Below the pieces are notes generated by a model that was not told the origin of the DNA, ran no database searches, and was given only the letters and a program-made list of their open reading frames with translations. This document shows, piece after piece, positions 55,101-59,800 of a stretch of DNA of 64,000 nucleotides; the first letter of the stretch is position 1; each line of letters opens with the position of its first letter. The stretch is taken from the NCBI GenBank assembly GCA_021186555.1, contig JAJKFL010000013.1, positions 17,229,243 through 17,293,242 of the forward strand, given 5' to 3'. Source of the DNA: Reticulitermes speratus. Lineage: Eukaryota > Arthropoda > Insecta > Blattodea > Rhinotermitidae. The translations under genes and the position numbers were made by a program.

Positions 55101-55744
55101 GGCACAAGGGAATCTGGAGTCAGTTTGGTATAATTTATTCACAAGTCTGGCACATATGGGGGAGAGGAGAAGGGCATACAGTGTTTTGGTGGGGAAACCA
55201 GAGGGAAAGAGACTACTTGTAAGACTGGGCATAGATGGGAGGATAGTATTGAAATGGATCTTCAGGAAATAGGATAAGAGGTCATGAACTTGCATGATCT
55301 GTATTCAAATGAACTGTTTTTATACAAAAAAAAAAGTTGATCTTTTGTGTTTTTACACTATTTAGGATATGTTTATTTATACTACATGGCATAAGAACAC
55401 AAAATGCCATCATTTGAGGAAGACTTGCCATGAAAACCTGAAAACTAATATTGTTTTAATTCTCTTCACTTTGACAGAATTTTCAACGGGACATCAAACG
55501 ATTACGAGAAAAGGAGCTGCAATTGCAATCAGACCTTGCAGCAGCATCTAAAGAGATTCTGCGTTTACGAGAGCTGCTGAAAGATTATAGCAGTGGAGGT
55601 GAAAGCTCCCGGTGTAGACTGTCAGCCTCTTGTCTCCTATCAAACCATTTTCCTGAAAGACCGGACCAGCTGGCGAAATTAAAGGCATCCAGCAGCAAGC
55701 AGGAAAGGAAGGCAAACTTATGTAATCCCCCTGTTGTTTTGTAG
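18847..55744 (+). CDS. Rapgap1: Rap1 GTPase-activating protein, 10 placed exons, 5' end missing
   Basis: The protein switches off the small GTPase Rap1 by speeding GTP hydrolysis; it acts in the cytosol and at membranes. Ten exons join in phase: 18847-19110, 39886-40068, 46910-47148, 47641-47792, 48819-48945, 50688-50853, 51023-51322, 52030-52127, 53644-53875, 55478-55744. They sum to 2028 nt, 675 codons plus TAG. Residues 1 to about 170 match the Rap1GAP dimerisation domain (motif '[14 protein letters not shown]'). About 190-380 is the catalytic domain, with His278 and the catalytic 'asparagine thumb' Asn281 in '[13 protein letters not shown]' (human His287 and Asn290). Then come a Ser/Pro-rich linker, '[15 protein letters not shown]' and a coiled coil at about 564-624. 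All introns are GT-AG. The SIPA1/SIPA1L family is less likely: there is no PDZ domain after the GAP domain, and the N-terminus is of Rap1GAP type. The start codon and GoLoco exon are not seen. Confidence 0.93.
20835..21127. mobile_element. hAT-like MITE (decayed)
   Basis: It opens with 'cagtggttcccagac' and a T-run, the common hAT non-autonomous start. It closes with 'gggtctcgcgacccctgttt' and a degenerate 'cgccaccctg'. No 8-bp target duplication is clear, so the right boundary is approximate. Confidence 0.55.
21370..21635 (+). repeat. SINE family A2 (diverged A-type), copy
   Basis: The head 'gctgggatagctcagtcagt' resembles a tRNA box A and 'ctgttcgattcccgac' is box B. The body has 'taaagctatcgactcacc', 'gagattaagaatctg' and 'tcttcatggcgtgg', the A-type 3' landmarks. 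It is clearly older than the family A copies. Confidence 0.7.
21690..21930 (-). repeat. SINE family A2, diverged copy
   Basis: The landmarks are in reverse order: 'gtgaaggcatgcc', 'cattcttaacctcggcg', 'cctcgaccgttttacgac', 'gctggtctggac' and box B-like 'gagagtcaaaccacga'. It lies head-to-tail-inverted with the copy at 21370, about 55 bp away. Confidence 0.6.
21961..22403 (+). mobile_element. Non-LTR retrotransposon 3' fragment (RT C-terminus)
   Basis: Two frames together give the conserved C-terminal tail of an arthropod LINE polyprotein: '[20 protein letters not shown]' and '[10 protein letters not shown]' in one frame, then '[19 protein letters not shown]' and '[11 protein letters not shown]' in another, ending '[14 protein letters not shown]'. 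The frame changes near 22070-22085. It is 5'-truncated: no endonuclease and no catalytic RT motifs are present. It ends before 22404, where the frame stops. Confidence 0.85.
22770..23206 (+). pseudogene. NUMT: nuclear copy of mitochondrial 16S rRNA
   Basis: It contains hallmark conserved blocks of the animal mitochondrial large-subunit rRNA in the right order: 'cgcctgtttaacaaaaacat' at 22895-22914, 'ttgaagggccgcggtatttt', 'gaccgtgcaaaggtagcata', 'gaatggcttgacgaggcatg' and 'gggacgagaagaccctgtag'. This is the centre of domains IV-V, including the peptidyl-transferase region. The flanks are nuclear repeats, so this is a mitochondrial DNA insertion, not mtDNA. 'ccctgtagag' differs from the usual 'ccctatagag'. 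The left edge is approximate: T-rich sequence from about 22770 looks mitochondrial. Similarity is lost after about 23206. Non-functional. Confidence 0.93.
23666..23972 (-). repeat. SINE family E (tRNA-derived), with 15-bp target duplication
   Basis: The - strand starts with a tRNA-like head: 'ggtggcgcagttggtagagg' (box A), 'actgcgctacaagccgg', then box B-like 'gcgagttcgtttcccg'. The body includes 'gtactcgtacgcacggc'-like GC-rich text and 'ggagcctcaacctcctgg'. Perfect 15-bp direct repeats 'aattatacaattatg' at 23651-23665 and 23973-23987 mark retroposition. A second copy lies at 25758-26035. Confidence 0.88.
25758..26035 (-). repeat. SINE family E, copy 2, truncated at the head
   Basis: It matches the 23666 copy: 'ggaggttgaggctcccagg', 'ccatagtgcggccggaagg' and 'ccttccggcttgtagcgcag'. 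The head is cut at 'caaccaactgag' and joins directly to the 3' half of a family A2 SINE at about 26033, giving a composite. Confidence 0.82.
26033..26120 (+). repeat. SINE family A2, 3' half
   Basis: 'gaggttaagaatgagtg', 'tatacctccactcc' and 'gcctttatggcgtgcac' are the 3' half of the family, ending in 'ctttaactttac'. It forms the left arm of a palindrome with the next SINE. Confidence 0.75.
26071..26194. repeat. Near-perfect palindrome joining two SINE tails
   Basis: Arms 26071-26123 and 26141-26194 are almost exact inverse copies (one small indel) around a 17-bp spacer. They include the SINE 3' ends and also the non-SINE flank 'cgtgattatgatg'. Shared inverted flank points to an inverted duplication rather than two independent insertions. 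Confidence 0.85.
26145..26430 (-). repeat. SINE family A2, near full length
   Basis: The tail 'taaaggtaaagcccc' comes first. 'tcttaacctcagcac', 'ggctgctttatctcc' and box B 'gggaatcgaaccacgattc' follow, then box A 'gtagtcgctataccgac'-like sequence at the right end. Opposite in orientation to 26033-26120. Confidence 0.78.
27194..27485 (-). repeat. SINE family A, full length with target duplication
   Basis: The tail 'aaggtaaaggtaaagttcac', body 'ccacgccccggccgcttta'-type sequence and head 'gggattcgatccccg', ending 'ctatcccggccca', are all present. Flanks 'gcatgtcacata' (27182-27193) and 'gcatgtcacgta' (27486-27497) form a 12-bp target duplication with one difference. Confidence 0.87.
27537..27977. 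mobile_element. Large palindromic element (arms about 180 bp)
   Basis: The left arm carries 'ggttgtcgatcacctgccta', 'agattcggtcgagcacgaca', 'catgtttcggcccaatgggc' and 'attgagatctcaatttctta'. The right arm carries their inverse, for example 'atgacgatggcccattggtc', 'cgaaacatgttgttgaagta' and 'ttaggcaggtcatcgacaac'. The arms meet at an AT-only core of about 70 bp near 27722-27795. There is no coding capacity. Most likely a fold-back MITE. Confidence 0.85.
28795..28965. repeat. Hairpin repeat H, copy with inverted arm
   Basis: 'ggggtgtgacaccgtgtatg' and 'cggagaaacctgttgcc' match repeat H. A stem pairs 'acctgttgccttcatcttcg' with 'cagaagattgaggcaacagg' around a short loop. Confidence 0.65.
29447..29925. 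mobile_element. Fold-back MITE family G, copy 3, expanded by a tandem array
   Basis: The left arm 'ttccgccgcggtgttg' and 'tgttacgcagcttagg' match family G. The right end 'attccagaagagcgaaggcg' and 'cagatccc' closes it. An inner stem pairs 'cgtcaagcagtccaagta' with 'cttggactgcttgacg'. The left arm is stretched by the 17-bp array at 29516-29787. Confidence 0.75.
29516..29787. repeat. 17-bp tandem array, exactly 16 units
   Basis: The unit is 'ttgttaccgatctgtgg'. The span of 272 bp is exactly 16 x 17 with no length change. Variation is mostly T/G at one position (ttacc or tgacc). It abuts the MITE motif 'ttgttaccgacg', from which the unit is probably derived. Confidence 0.92.
30976..31180. mobile_element. 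Fold-back MITE family G, copy 4
   Basis: The left arm 'ttctgggatattacgcagcg' and 'taccgacgtttcggaac' pairs with the right arm 'cgaaacatcggtacag', 'tacgctgtgtaatatcccag' and 'aagagcgcaatctgat'. The right end 'tcgcggcggaagcctgaca' is the inverse of the family's left end. The left arm is slightly truncated. Confidence 0.83.
31654..31930 (+). repeat. SINE family A2, diverged copy
   Basis: The head 'gtactcggtatagtgac' and box B 'ttggttcggttcccgac' precede body landmarks 'gttcagaccgtctccaagg', 'cccacccagcc', 'gtgggtaccttgggt' and 'gagattaagaattagtgg'. It is on the same strand as the 21370 copy. Confidence 0.72.
32112..32398 (-). repeat. SINE family A, full length
   Basis: The tail 'taaaggtaaaaagtttaccc', the body 'gccacgccccggccgcttta' and the head 'gggattcgatccccgg', with 'cgagtcgctataccgacta' at the right end, are all intact. 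No clear target duplication. Confidence 0.83.
32401..32580. repeat. Partial copy of the TTAA-type MITE
   Basis: 'acttccattagaaag', 'tgtgtgggcaaaattc' and 'gttaaacgtggcggta', then 'gggctttaaacgg', parallel the right three quarters of 13001-13235. Its left end is replaced by a family A SINE. Confidence 0.6.
33457..33840. repeat. 32-bp tandem array, 12 units
   Basis: The unit begins 'gacgtataaggcagggtgcc' and ends 'acttactgtacg'. The span is 384 bp, 12 x 32. The units are nearly identical; one has lost a base near 33698 and one has gained a T near 33780. High identity implies recent expansion. The short repetitive open frames across it are by-products. Confidence 0.95.
34008..34273 (-). repeat. 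SINE family D, long copy
   Basis: The right end holds the inverted head 'ctgagccatggcacggcc' and box B 'gggatcgaacccgggcc'. The left end holds 'tacggacgcaccgcagcc' and 'tgatgaagatgatta'. It is the inverse of 4807-5022. Confidence 0.82.
34992..35135 (+). repeat. Dispersed repeat J, copy 2
   Basis: 'ggtcacccgggcgacaaaat', 'atatttgtgagtcctgagta' and 'tcacccctctggcgcttag' match 13612-13755 in order. Confidence 0.6.
35845..36112 (+). repeat. SINE family A2, diverged copy
   Basis: The body landmarks 'aaaatcgtccagaccgcttc', 'ggggcccatccag', 'cgaggcgtgaggttgacc' and 'gagtggagctatacctctac' are present, then a TTTACC-type tail. The head is degenerate ('ggtttgaagtccggc'). Confidence 0.72.
36728..37001 (-). 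repeat. SINE family A, near full length
   Basis: It carries inverted family A landmarks from 'ttcaccctataacctgcc' to 'cgactacgctattccggccc'. Direct repeats 'ttaatgtaa' at 36719-36727 and 37002-37010 look like the target duplication, although part could be SINE tail. Box B has 'gggattagatcc', one base off. Confidence 0.83.
37604..37800 (-). repeat. SINE family A, head missing
   Basis: It runs from 'ttctccgtagaacaggccat' to 'ggctgcgaaaaatct', where the family head should begin. With the + strand copy at 38187-38445 it forms an inverted pair around 386 bp. Confidence 0.82.
38187..38445 (+). repeat. SINE family A, head partly missing
   Basis: It begins at 'cccgtggacggtccgggg', keeps box B-like 'gggatcgactcccgg', then follows the family to 'ctttacctttacctttacc'. 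The upstream 'accgtccagcccgtggacgg' is itself a small palindrome at the truncation point. Confidence 0.82.
38712..38799. repeat. 21-bp tandem repeat, 4 units
   Basis: The unit 'tgcgcaatgtgacgttatat' plus C is repeated four times. The third unit is 4 bp longer and the last ends 'ttatctg'. Confidence 0.9.
39365..39669. mobile_element. hAT-like MITE (305 bp)
   Basis: The left end is 'cagtgttttccaaccttt'. The right end, read on the other strand, is 'cagtgtttcccaaccaggg'. The inner text repeats 'ggaaccc' and 'ggaacccc' motifs common in hAT MITEs. The flanking 8 bp match only in part. It lies about 215 bp upstream of exon 2. Confidence 0.8.
39886..40068 (+). CDS. Rapgap1: Rapgap1 exon 2, dimerisation domain
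   Basis: Acceptor 'ttattttcacag' ends at 39885 and donor 'gtactt' starts at 40069. It is 183 nt, 61 codons, phase 0 on both sides. It encodes '[19 protein letters not shown]' and '[18 protein letters not shown]', matching the Rap1GAP stretch that follows 'FLGKEH'. The donor 'gtactt' is weaker than consensus. Confidence 0.88.
40228..40512 (+). repeat. SINE family A, full length, 16-bp target duplication
   Basis: It starts 'gtgggccgggatggcgtagt', with box A in 'tggcgtagtcggtatagcg' and box B 'ggggatggaatcccgg'. The complete body follows, and the end is 'aactttgcctt'. Perfect direct repeats 'tatgtgttggaagttg' flank it at 40212-40227 and 40513-40528. This is the best reference copy of the family in the window, and it lies 159 bp past the exon 2 donor. 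Confidence 0.93.
40867..41288. mobile_element. hAT-type MITE (422 bp) with perfect 8-bp target duplication
   Basis: Perfect direct repeats 'ccgtagac' at 40859-40866 and 41289-41296 flank the element; 8 bp is the hAT signature. The left end is 'cagtgcttgccaaagtgtgc'. The right end, reversed, is 'cagtgttcctccaactttt'. There is no transposase, so it is non-autonomous. Confidence 0.9.
43091..43331. mobile_element. Palindromic MITE (241 bp)
   Basis: The left arm begins 'gtaagttttaattacc' and includes 'ccatcatcggggagtcatcg' and 'tacatagacataagcagca'. The right arm is the inverse, 'gctgcttatgtctatgtacg' and 'atgactccccgatgatggct', ending 'ggtaataaaaacttac'. The central loop is about 30 bp. It keeps CpGs although the surrounding DNA is CpG-poor, so it may be a recent arrival. 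Confidence 0.88.
44825..45000 (+). repeat. SINE family D, CpG-depleted copy (empty site for the nested MITE)
   Basis: Head 'ccatggctcaggcaattagt', box B-like 'caggttcgagtctgg', then 'ccatgtgagatttgtgg' and 'ccaagtacttcggttatg'. Compared with 4807, CpG sites have become TG or CA (ccgcgg to ctgcag, cccggg to cccagg). It preserves the uninterrupted site where the 5581 copy carries a MITE. Confidence 0.82.
45516..45660 (+). mobile_element. LINE 3' tail fragment (decayed)
   Basis: One frame gives '[20 protein letters not shown]', the same motif as the LINE tails at 17930, 55125 and 63745. It is short, interrupted and noncoding. Confidence 0.6.
46910..47148 (+). CDS. Rapgap1: Rapgap1 exon 3, start of the catalytic domain
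   Basis: Acceptor 'tacctgcag' ends at 46909 and donor 'gtaagt' starts at 47149. It is 239 nt and ends after two bases of a Gly codon. It encodes '[20 protein letters not shown]', '[19 protein letters not shown]' and '[15 protein letters not shown]', the entry into the RapGAP fold. Confidence 0.95.
47309..47335. repeat. (GT)n microsatellite in intron 3
   Basis: About 13 GT units between exons 3 and 4. Confidence 0.9.
47641..47792 (+). CDS. Rapgap1: Rapgap1 exon 4, catalytic domain
   Basis: Acceptor 'ttgtatttcag' ends at 47640 and donor 'gtaggt' starts at 47793. It is 152 nt and is split inside a Gly codon at both ends. It encodes '[19 protein letters not shown]', '[11 protein letters not shown]' and 'QLQRKRHI', including the conserved His (human His287). 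Confidence 0.96.
47901..48187 (+). repeat. SINE family A/A2, CpG-depleted copy
   Basis: It has box A 'gtagcatagttggtatagtg' and box B 'gtggttcgattccctgc', then 'tccagactggctcttgggcc', 'cacccagccccat' and 'gccttcatggcatgtac'. Most family CpGs are lost. It lies within intron 4. Confidence 0.78.
48199..48260. repeat. End fragment of the TTAA-type MITE
   Basis: 'attaaccctttaaaacacga' then 'tggttactatttatactgc' is the inverse of the right end of 13001-13235, including the outer TTAA. The rest of the element has decayed or been lost. Confidence 0.55.
48819..48945 (+). CDS. Rapgap1: Rapgap1 exon 5, catalytic asparagine
   Basis: Acceptor 'ttattttccag' ends at 48818 and donor 'gtgagt' starts at 48946. 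It is 127 nt. The AAT codon at 48821-48823 encodes the Asn that corresponds to the catalytic Asn290 of human Rap1GAP, in '[19 protein letters not shown]'. The exon continues '[15 protein letters not shown]'. Confidence 0.96.
49608..49815. mobile_element. Fold-back MITE family G, copy 5, CpG-depleted
   Basis: 'gatttcaggcttccaccatg' replaces the family's 'gatttcaggctttcgccgcg'. 'ctgatgtttcgggac' replaces 'ccgacgtttcgggac', and 'catgaaacattag' replaces 'ccgaaacgtcgg'. The hairpin remains readable. It lies within intron 5. Confidence 0.8.
50688..50853 (+). CDS. Rapgap1: Rapgap1 exon 6, end of the catalytic domain
   Basis: Acceptor 'atgttatcag' ends at 50687 and donor 'gtgagc' starts at 50854. 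It is 166 nt, and the first base completes an Arg codon. It encodes '[16 protein letters not shown]', '[18 protein letters not shown]' and '[12 protein letters not shown]', nearly invariant in Rap1GAP proteins. Confidence 0.97.
51023..51322 (+). CDS. Rapgap1: Rapgap1 exon 7, Ser-rich linker
   Basis: Acceptor 'cattgctacag' ends at 51022 and donor 'gtaagt' starts at 51323. It is 300 nt, 100 codons, phase 0. It encodes '[19 protein letters not shown]' directly after the GAP domain, then Ser/Pro-rich low-complexity sequence likely to be phosphorylated, including '[12 protein letters not shown]'. It has about 12 CpGs in 300 bp, far above the flanking introns. Confidence 0.94.
51842..51889. repeat. 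(CCAT)n microsatellite in intron 7
   Basis: About eleven CCAT/CATC units with one interruption. Confidence 0.9.
52030..52127 (+). CDS. Rapgap1: Rapgap1 exon 8, Ser/Pro-rich linker
   Basis: Acceptor 'cattgtttcag' ends at 52029 and donor 'gtgagg' starts at 52128. It is 98 nt, ending two bases into an Arg codon. It encodes '[20 protein letters not shown]', then '[12 protein letters not shown]'. Low complexity; assigned by splice sites, matching phase and position. Confidence 0.82.
53029..53265 (+). repeat. SINE family A2, heavily diverged
   Basis: 'gttgagatagctctgtcagt' resembles the A2 head at 21370. 'gagggctcttaccctggggt' and 'gaagctgacatttcactgcc' resemble the body. CpG is almost absent. 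It lies within intron 8. Confidence 0.45.
53644..53875 (+). CDS. Rapgap1: Rapgap1 exon 9, 'TGLES' segment and start of coiled coil
   Basis: Acceptor 'tatattccag' ends at 53643 and donor 'gtgagt' starts at 53876. It is 232 nt; the first base completes an Arg codon. It encodes '[15 protein letters not shown]', the counterpart of the human 'DTGLESVSSSGTPHK' segment, then a CxxC pair and the heptad-like '[20 protein letters not shown]'. Confidence 0.94.
54390..55010 (-). mobile_element. LINE fragment, antisense in intron 9
   Basis: The - strand reads the C-terminal tail of a non-LTR retrotransposon protein: '[12 protein letters not shown]', '[16 protein letters not shown]' and '[16 protein letters not shown]' (54582-54394), with earlier parts at 54952-54743. 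Stops and frame changes make it noncoding. This is a different LINE lineage from the + strand tails nearby. Confidence 0.75.
55125..55320 (+). mobile_element. LINE 3' tail fragment in intron 9
   Basis: 'atgggggagaggagaagggc', 'ggggaaaccagagggaaaga' and 'gggaggatagtattgaaatg' encode a broken 'GKPEGKRL...[10 protein letters not shown]'-type tail and then the usual 3' end. Same family as 45516 and 63745. Confidence 0.65.
55478..55744 (+). CDS. Rapgap1: Rapgap1 exon 10, coiled coil and stop
   Basis: Acceptor 'cttcactttgacag' ends at 55477. Phase 0 entry, 88 codons and TAG at 55742-55744. It continues the heptad pattern of exon 9 ('[20 protein letters not shown]', '[12 protein letters not shown]'). 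It ends in a Cys/Lys-rich tail, 'NLCNPPVVL'. The coiled-coil part is confident. The last 60 residues could instead be a read-through of a donor if further exons exist in some isoforms. Confidence 0.85.
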   Translation, partial: NFQRDIKRLREKELQLQSDLAAASKEILRLRELLKDYSSGGESSRCRLSASCLLSNHFPERPDQLAKLKASSSKQERKANLCNPPVVL

Positions 55745-55929
55745 AATGTATGCAGAATTTGTCACCATTCTCTTTGGTACAATTCCAATTGAAGGCTTTA
55801 ATTTGTGGGCAGTTTGCAGGTTTATAGGCCTCTATAATAGTTTGTGTCATGGAACTTTGTTGATTGAAATGTCTCACCCGTGTCACGAGTCAGCTGGCAT
55901 TATTTGTGTGTATGTTTGTGCACATGTCC

Positions 55930-55932
<3 letters not shown>

Positions 55933-55967
<35 letters not shown>
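55933..55967. repeat. (GT)n microsatellite
   Basis: About 17 GT units in the probable 3' UTR. Confidence 0.92.
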
Positions 55968-55968
<1 letters not shown>

Positions 55969-56337
55969 AAGCGACAGTGTGTGCACACTGCACATACACT
56001 AGCATATGTGTGTGTGAATGTAAAAGTGTTTCCTAAAGAACAATTAAGTGATGCTAAGTGTAACATTCAATTGCAGATCGTTACAAAAGCTTGTGGAGAA
56101 TGTTATTTGCAATCTCATTTCACAGATGAATATGATGTATTTAATTTATGTAAAAGACCCTCATTTTTTAACACACTGCTTTGTGGTGGTTTGTACTTGA
56201 ATGTTTCTCTCAGCAAGGGTCAGTTGAAGGATATAGGACATACTGCAGTGGCCAATAGCTTGTCATCTTGTTTCACTACTAACAGCCAAGTTGCATTCTT
56301 CAGGAATTGTCATATTTACAGGCCAACATGTGCAGTC

Positions 56338-56339
<2 letters not shown>

Positions 56340-56368
<29 letters not shown>
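56340..56368. repeat. 29-bp poly(C) run
   Basis: Unbroken C between 'gcagtcgt' and 'actttttc'. A run this long is prone to length error in sequencing. With the 16-G run at 20673 it is one of two long G/C homopolymers in the window. Confidence 0.9.
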
Positions 56369-56800
56369 ACTTTTTCAATAATTGGTTTCAGTGTTGTCAG
56401 TGCTATGTTAAATTTAACGGCATTGTGTGGTTATAGAATAATGTGATGATGTTTCTAATTAGCTGCCATTTTCATTCATTGTAACTCAGTGTGTGCTGCG
56501 TGGTCAATTCTTTAAGCAGAAGTAATTATTGATGCAGGGATGGTAAGTAGACTTGTCTGTAAATTTCCTCATATGGAACTACACCATAGTGGAATTAAAT
56601 TTCCTTCTCAGGTAAGATAAGGCAATATTGGACACCTGTGCTGCAGTTTTGAATGCAGTACAAAAGGTTGAGTTAAGTACAATGTGGAAGTGCACCTTCC
56701 CTGCCTCAATGCTGCTGTTGTCAGGATTCTTATCAGTTTGTACTTTTGCAGTAGTGAACAAATAGTCTTCCTAAATTTGCAATAAATATGTGATTTTTTC

Positions 56801-59800
56801 CATAGTTACTTTAACACAAAAGTAACAGACATTTTTATATTTAATGTTCCTATTCTGATAGATTCACACTGTCAAGAAAGCATGATACTGTAGAAGGGTG
56901 TAACACTTCTAATTACAGACTTGGAATATAGGATGTACAGGGGGTCCCTCTTATCCAAGTCCCAAACATCCATTTCTGCACTAATATAGAGTCAAATGTT
57001 TGAGGAAAAATTATGTAAAAATTGCCTGCACTCCCAACGATCACATCCGTGGACCATGAATTTTCCAACAGAAAAAGGTTTTAATCCATTTCCTTGCATA
57101 CATGCAGCCAAATTATTAAGGAGCTATATTTAACAATTGTGAGCACTCCCAAGGAATAGAGCTGTGGAGCACAAATTTTCCAGCACAACAGTTGTAATTG
57201 TGCATGCATCTGCCATTCTCCCACTCCCTTCCTCATGTTCCAAGCTTTTGTGCATTATTTCTGAACAGCCAGTAAGATGCAACTCCAAGAGGAAAATAAC
57301 TCTTATAACAATGGTTATTTATAATTTTTAACAACAACAACAGAACTGTGCACAGTGCACTATATGAATAGTTAGTCATGTTCTTTGCTGTAGTTTATGA
57401 TAGATCATTATTTATATTATTTATTTATAAGCTGTTGCTGTTGGCATGTCAGTGATCGCCAATAAATTCACTGTTATACATCACTGTCCGACATCTTGGT
57501 TCTTAGAAAGAACAGTGGTGTGCTGCACCCTCTTATGGCTGGAGAGGGGGAAACACAAATGGAAACAGTATTTTCAGTTATTTTATAATATTTAGCTCTG
57601 CAGTGCAATAGAAAGGGCTTGTAACATAATTAACTTGCAGACCTCAGTAATGATGTATTTTTCATGAACACATTAGTGCATTTACTTACTATACACATCA
57701 ACCCGGTACTCATTAACTCGTATTTGAATTATTTTTTGGACAGAAATTCACCACTTAAAGAGGGTTGCTCTAAAGTGGTGTTTTTCTGTTCCTAGTTGAC
57801 CACAGATTATAAGTATGTCCTATACCTCCATATCCAGCTCAAAACAGAGTTGCTACATATTTGGATGTACTGATTTGTTTCTGCTTGCAAATACAACTAT
57901 TCTGAACCTCACTAAAAAGTAATGCTTTGGGCTGCACAGAGATACAAAATGTTCTGTCATAACAGCAAAGAAGTTAAAGCATCACCGTCACCACCACATT
58001 CCATCGTAATGTGGCTGATGACCAAACATGACTGAACAGGATAAATGAGTGGTGCACTGGGCTTTATAGTGTGTCTGTATATCTGTTTAAAAGGCTTGGG
58101 AGATGTGGTGAGAGAGGAAAGAAGTGTGATGTGCTGTGTTTCTCCAGATAGCTCATTATTTGCTTTTATTTTCAATGCCTTCTTCCCAGATGTTTTTTAA
58201 TGCACAGCTCATCATTATAATGCAGTCTCTCAAGACAGAACATGTTCATAAGATGTTCTCAGAATGACACCTCGTTTATCATACAAATATCACACAAGGT
58301 TAACCAAACTAAACACATAACAAGGAAGTTCCATTTTCTTGTCCACAATATTTAAGTTCTACTGCTTACATTGACCTGTTGTCAGTAGATTTTCACACCC
58401 AATAGAGGATCGACAGGACATAAGAAACACAGTCATACAAATAGGTAATCTAATACATCCATGTCTACCAGCAAATAGAAGAAAACTATGTACCAAAGCT
58501 AACATTCCTCGAGTCAGCACAGTGTAGAATTATATAATAATGATAATATATACACAGTCTTGCTTATCATGTGTAAATAATAGTTTTATTAACTAGAGTG
58601 AAAAATGAACTCAGTCCTTGAGAAAGTTGACATTTCATGTAACAAATACCAAAAATTTTATAAATAATCAAAACAACTAATGTAAAGTGTTCGCAGTATA
58701 CTGTGACATAGGGTAAGAGGCGTTCAGACTCACATGAAAGAAAAAGCAGAAATTCCCAACTGGAGAAATTCAATATGCAAATAATTAAGTTTTATTTTAG
58801 TACTCTGTTGTTCTCACCTTGTCCTACATTATTTTAAGACAGAATATACTGATATATGGTGTGTGCTTACCATGTTAATTTAGTGTACATTCTAAAGTGA
58901 TTTCAAGAAGTTGAGAGAGTTCTAAAATGGTGAGACTGTTGACTGTAGAGCAACATGGTCGCATTTGAGTACACTATACATTTATGTAATAGCATGAATG
59001 GAAGAACAAGGGTACAATATATTGTAAACTATATATGATTGCAGAATTTCCCTTCAGAGTTTATTTTTTAATTTCATCAGATTATTAATGTGACAATGTA
59101 GTCCAGGGTTTCATGTCTGTATGGACCACAAATTCTGAAAATCCAGAAAAGTCAAAATTGTATGGCTTAAAGATACAAGTTTAGCTCTTTGTGTTATTTT
59201 CTAAAGGTACTACAATATTTCTCCTGAAAGAGAAAATATCACCACTAAAAAAAATTATTATATTTTTTCTAGATGTACTTACAAGAAGTTTGTAAAATGA
59301 AAGATGAATATTTTGAAATTATAGCTTTAAATTGGCAAGAGCTTATACTTTGAAGTAATATGACTGGATTGTTTCAGTTTGATGACCAAAACTGAAGACT
59401 GGTCACAACTCTTATACTCCAAAAGAAAAGGAACATTCCAGTTTGTGTGGTATTTATTCTCAGTTGTGGTTTCAGGGGATGATGTTATTGTCTTCAGTTG
59501 TTTGATATTTAAATAAAAGATATATTTTGTTTGATATTTAAATAAAAGCTACATTAATGTGAGGAAAATAAACTGTTTATGTGCAGTGAATGTGTATTCA
59601 CTGTCCTTACAATGGCAGTTCTGTACATGTGTGAGAAGAGATGCATCTTTATAAAATCAAACTTAGAAATAAAGAGAAAATGTGATATGAATATCTAAAT
59701 TTAAGTTGCTGCTTCTTGCCTGCTGGTATTGATCATTTATGTTGTTCAGTGGGAAATTTGTCAACCATTCTGGAGTCTGATTAAATTGTTTCAGTAAACC

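Larger units (their letters stand above)
55745..56800 (+). other. Rapgap1: Probable Rapgap1 3' UTR
   Basis: T-rich sequence after the stop. The first canonical AATAAA signal is at 56781-56786. The stretch includes a (GT)n run at 55933-55967 and 29 consecutive C at 56340-56368. Further AATAAA signals downstream (for example 57461) would give longer UTRs. Inferred from position only. Confidence 0.45.

Noticed and set aside
18847-55744. SIPA1-like RapGAP instead of Rap1GAP
   Set aside because: The N-terminal 'VLPPGGGYW' block and the 'DTGLES...TPHK' segment are Rap1GAP features, and no PDZ-like region follows the GAP domain. Only the C-terminal coiled coil recalls SIPA1.
56340-56368. Poly(C) run as a regulatory element
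   Set aside because: A 29-base homopolymer in a probable UTR is more simply a slippage product, and its length is unreliable in sequencing.
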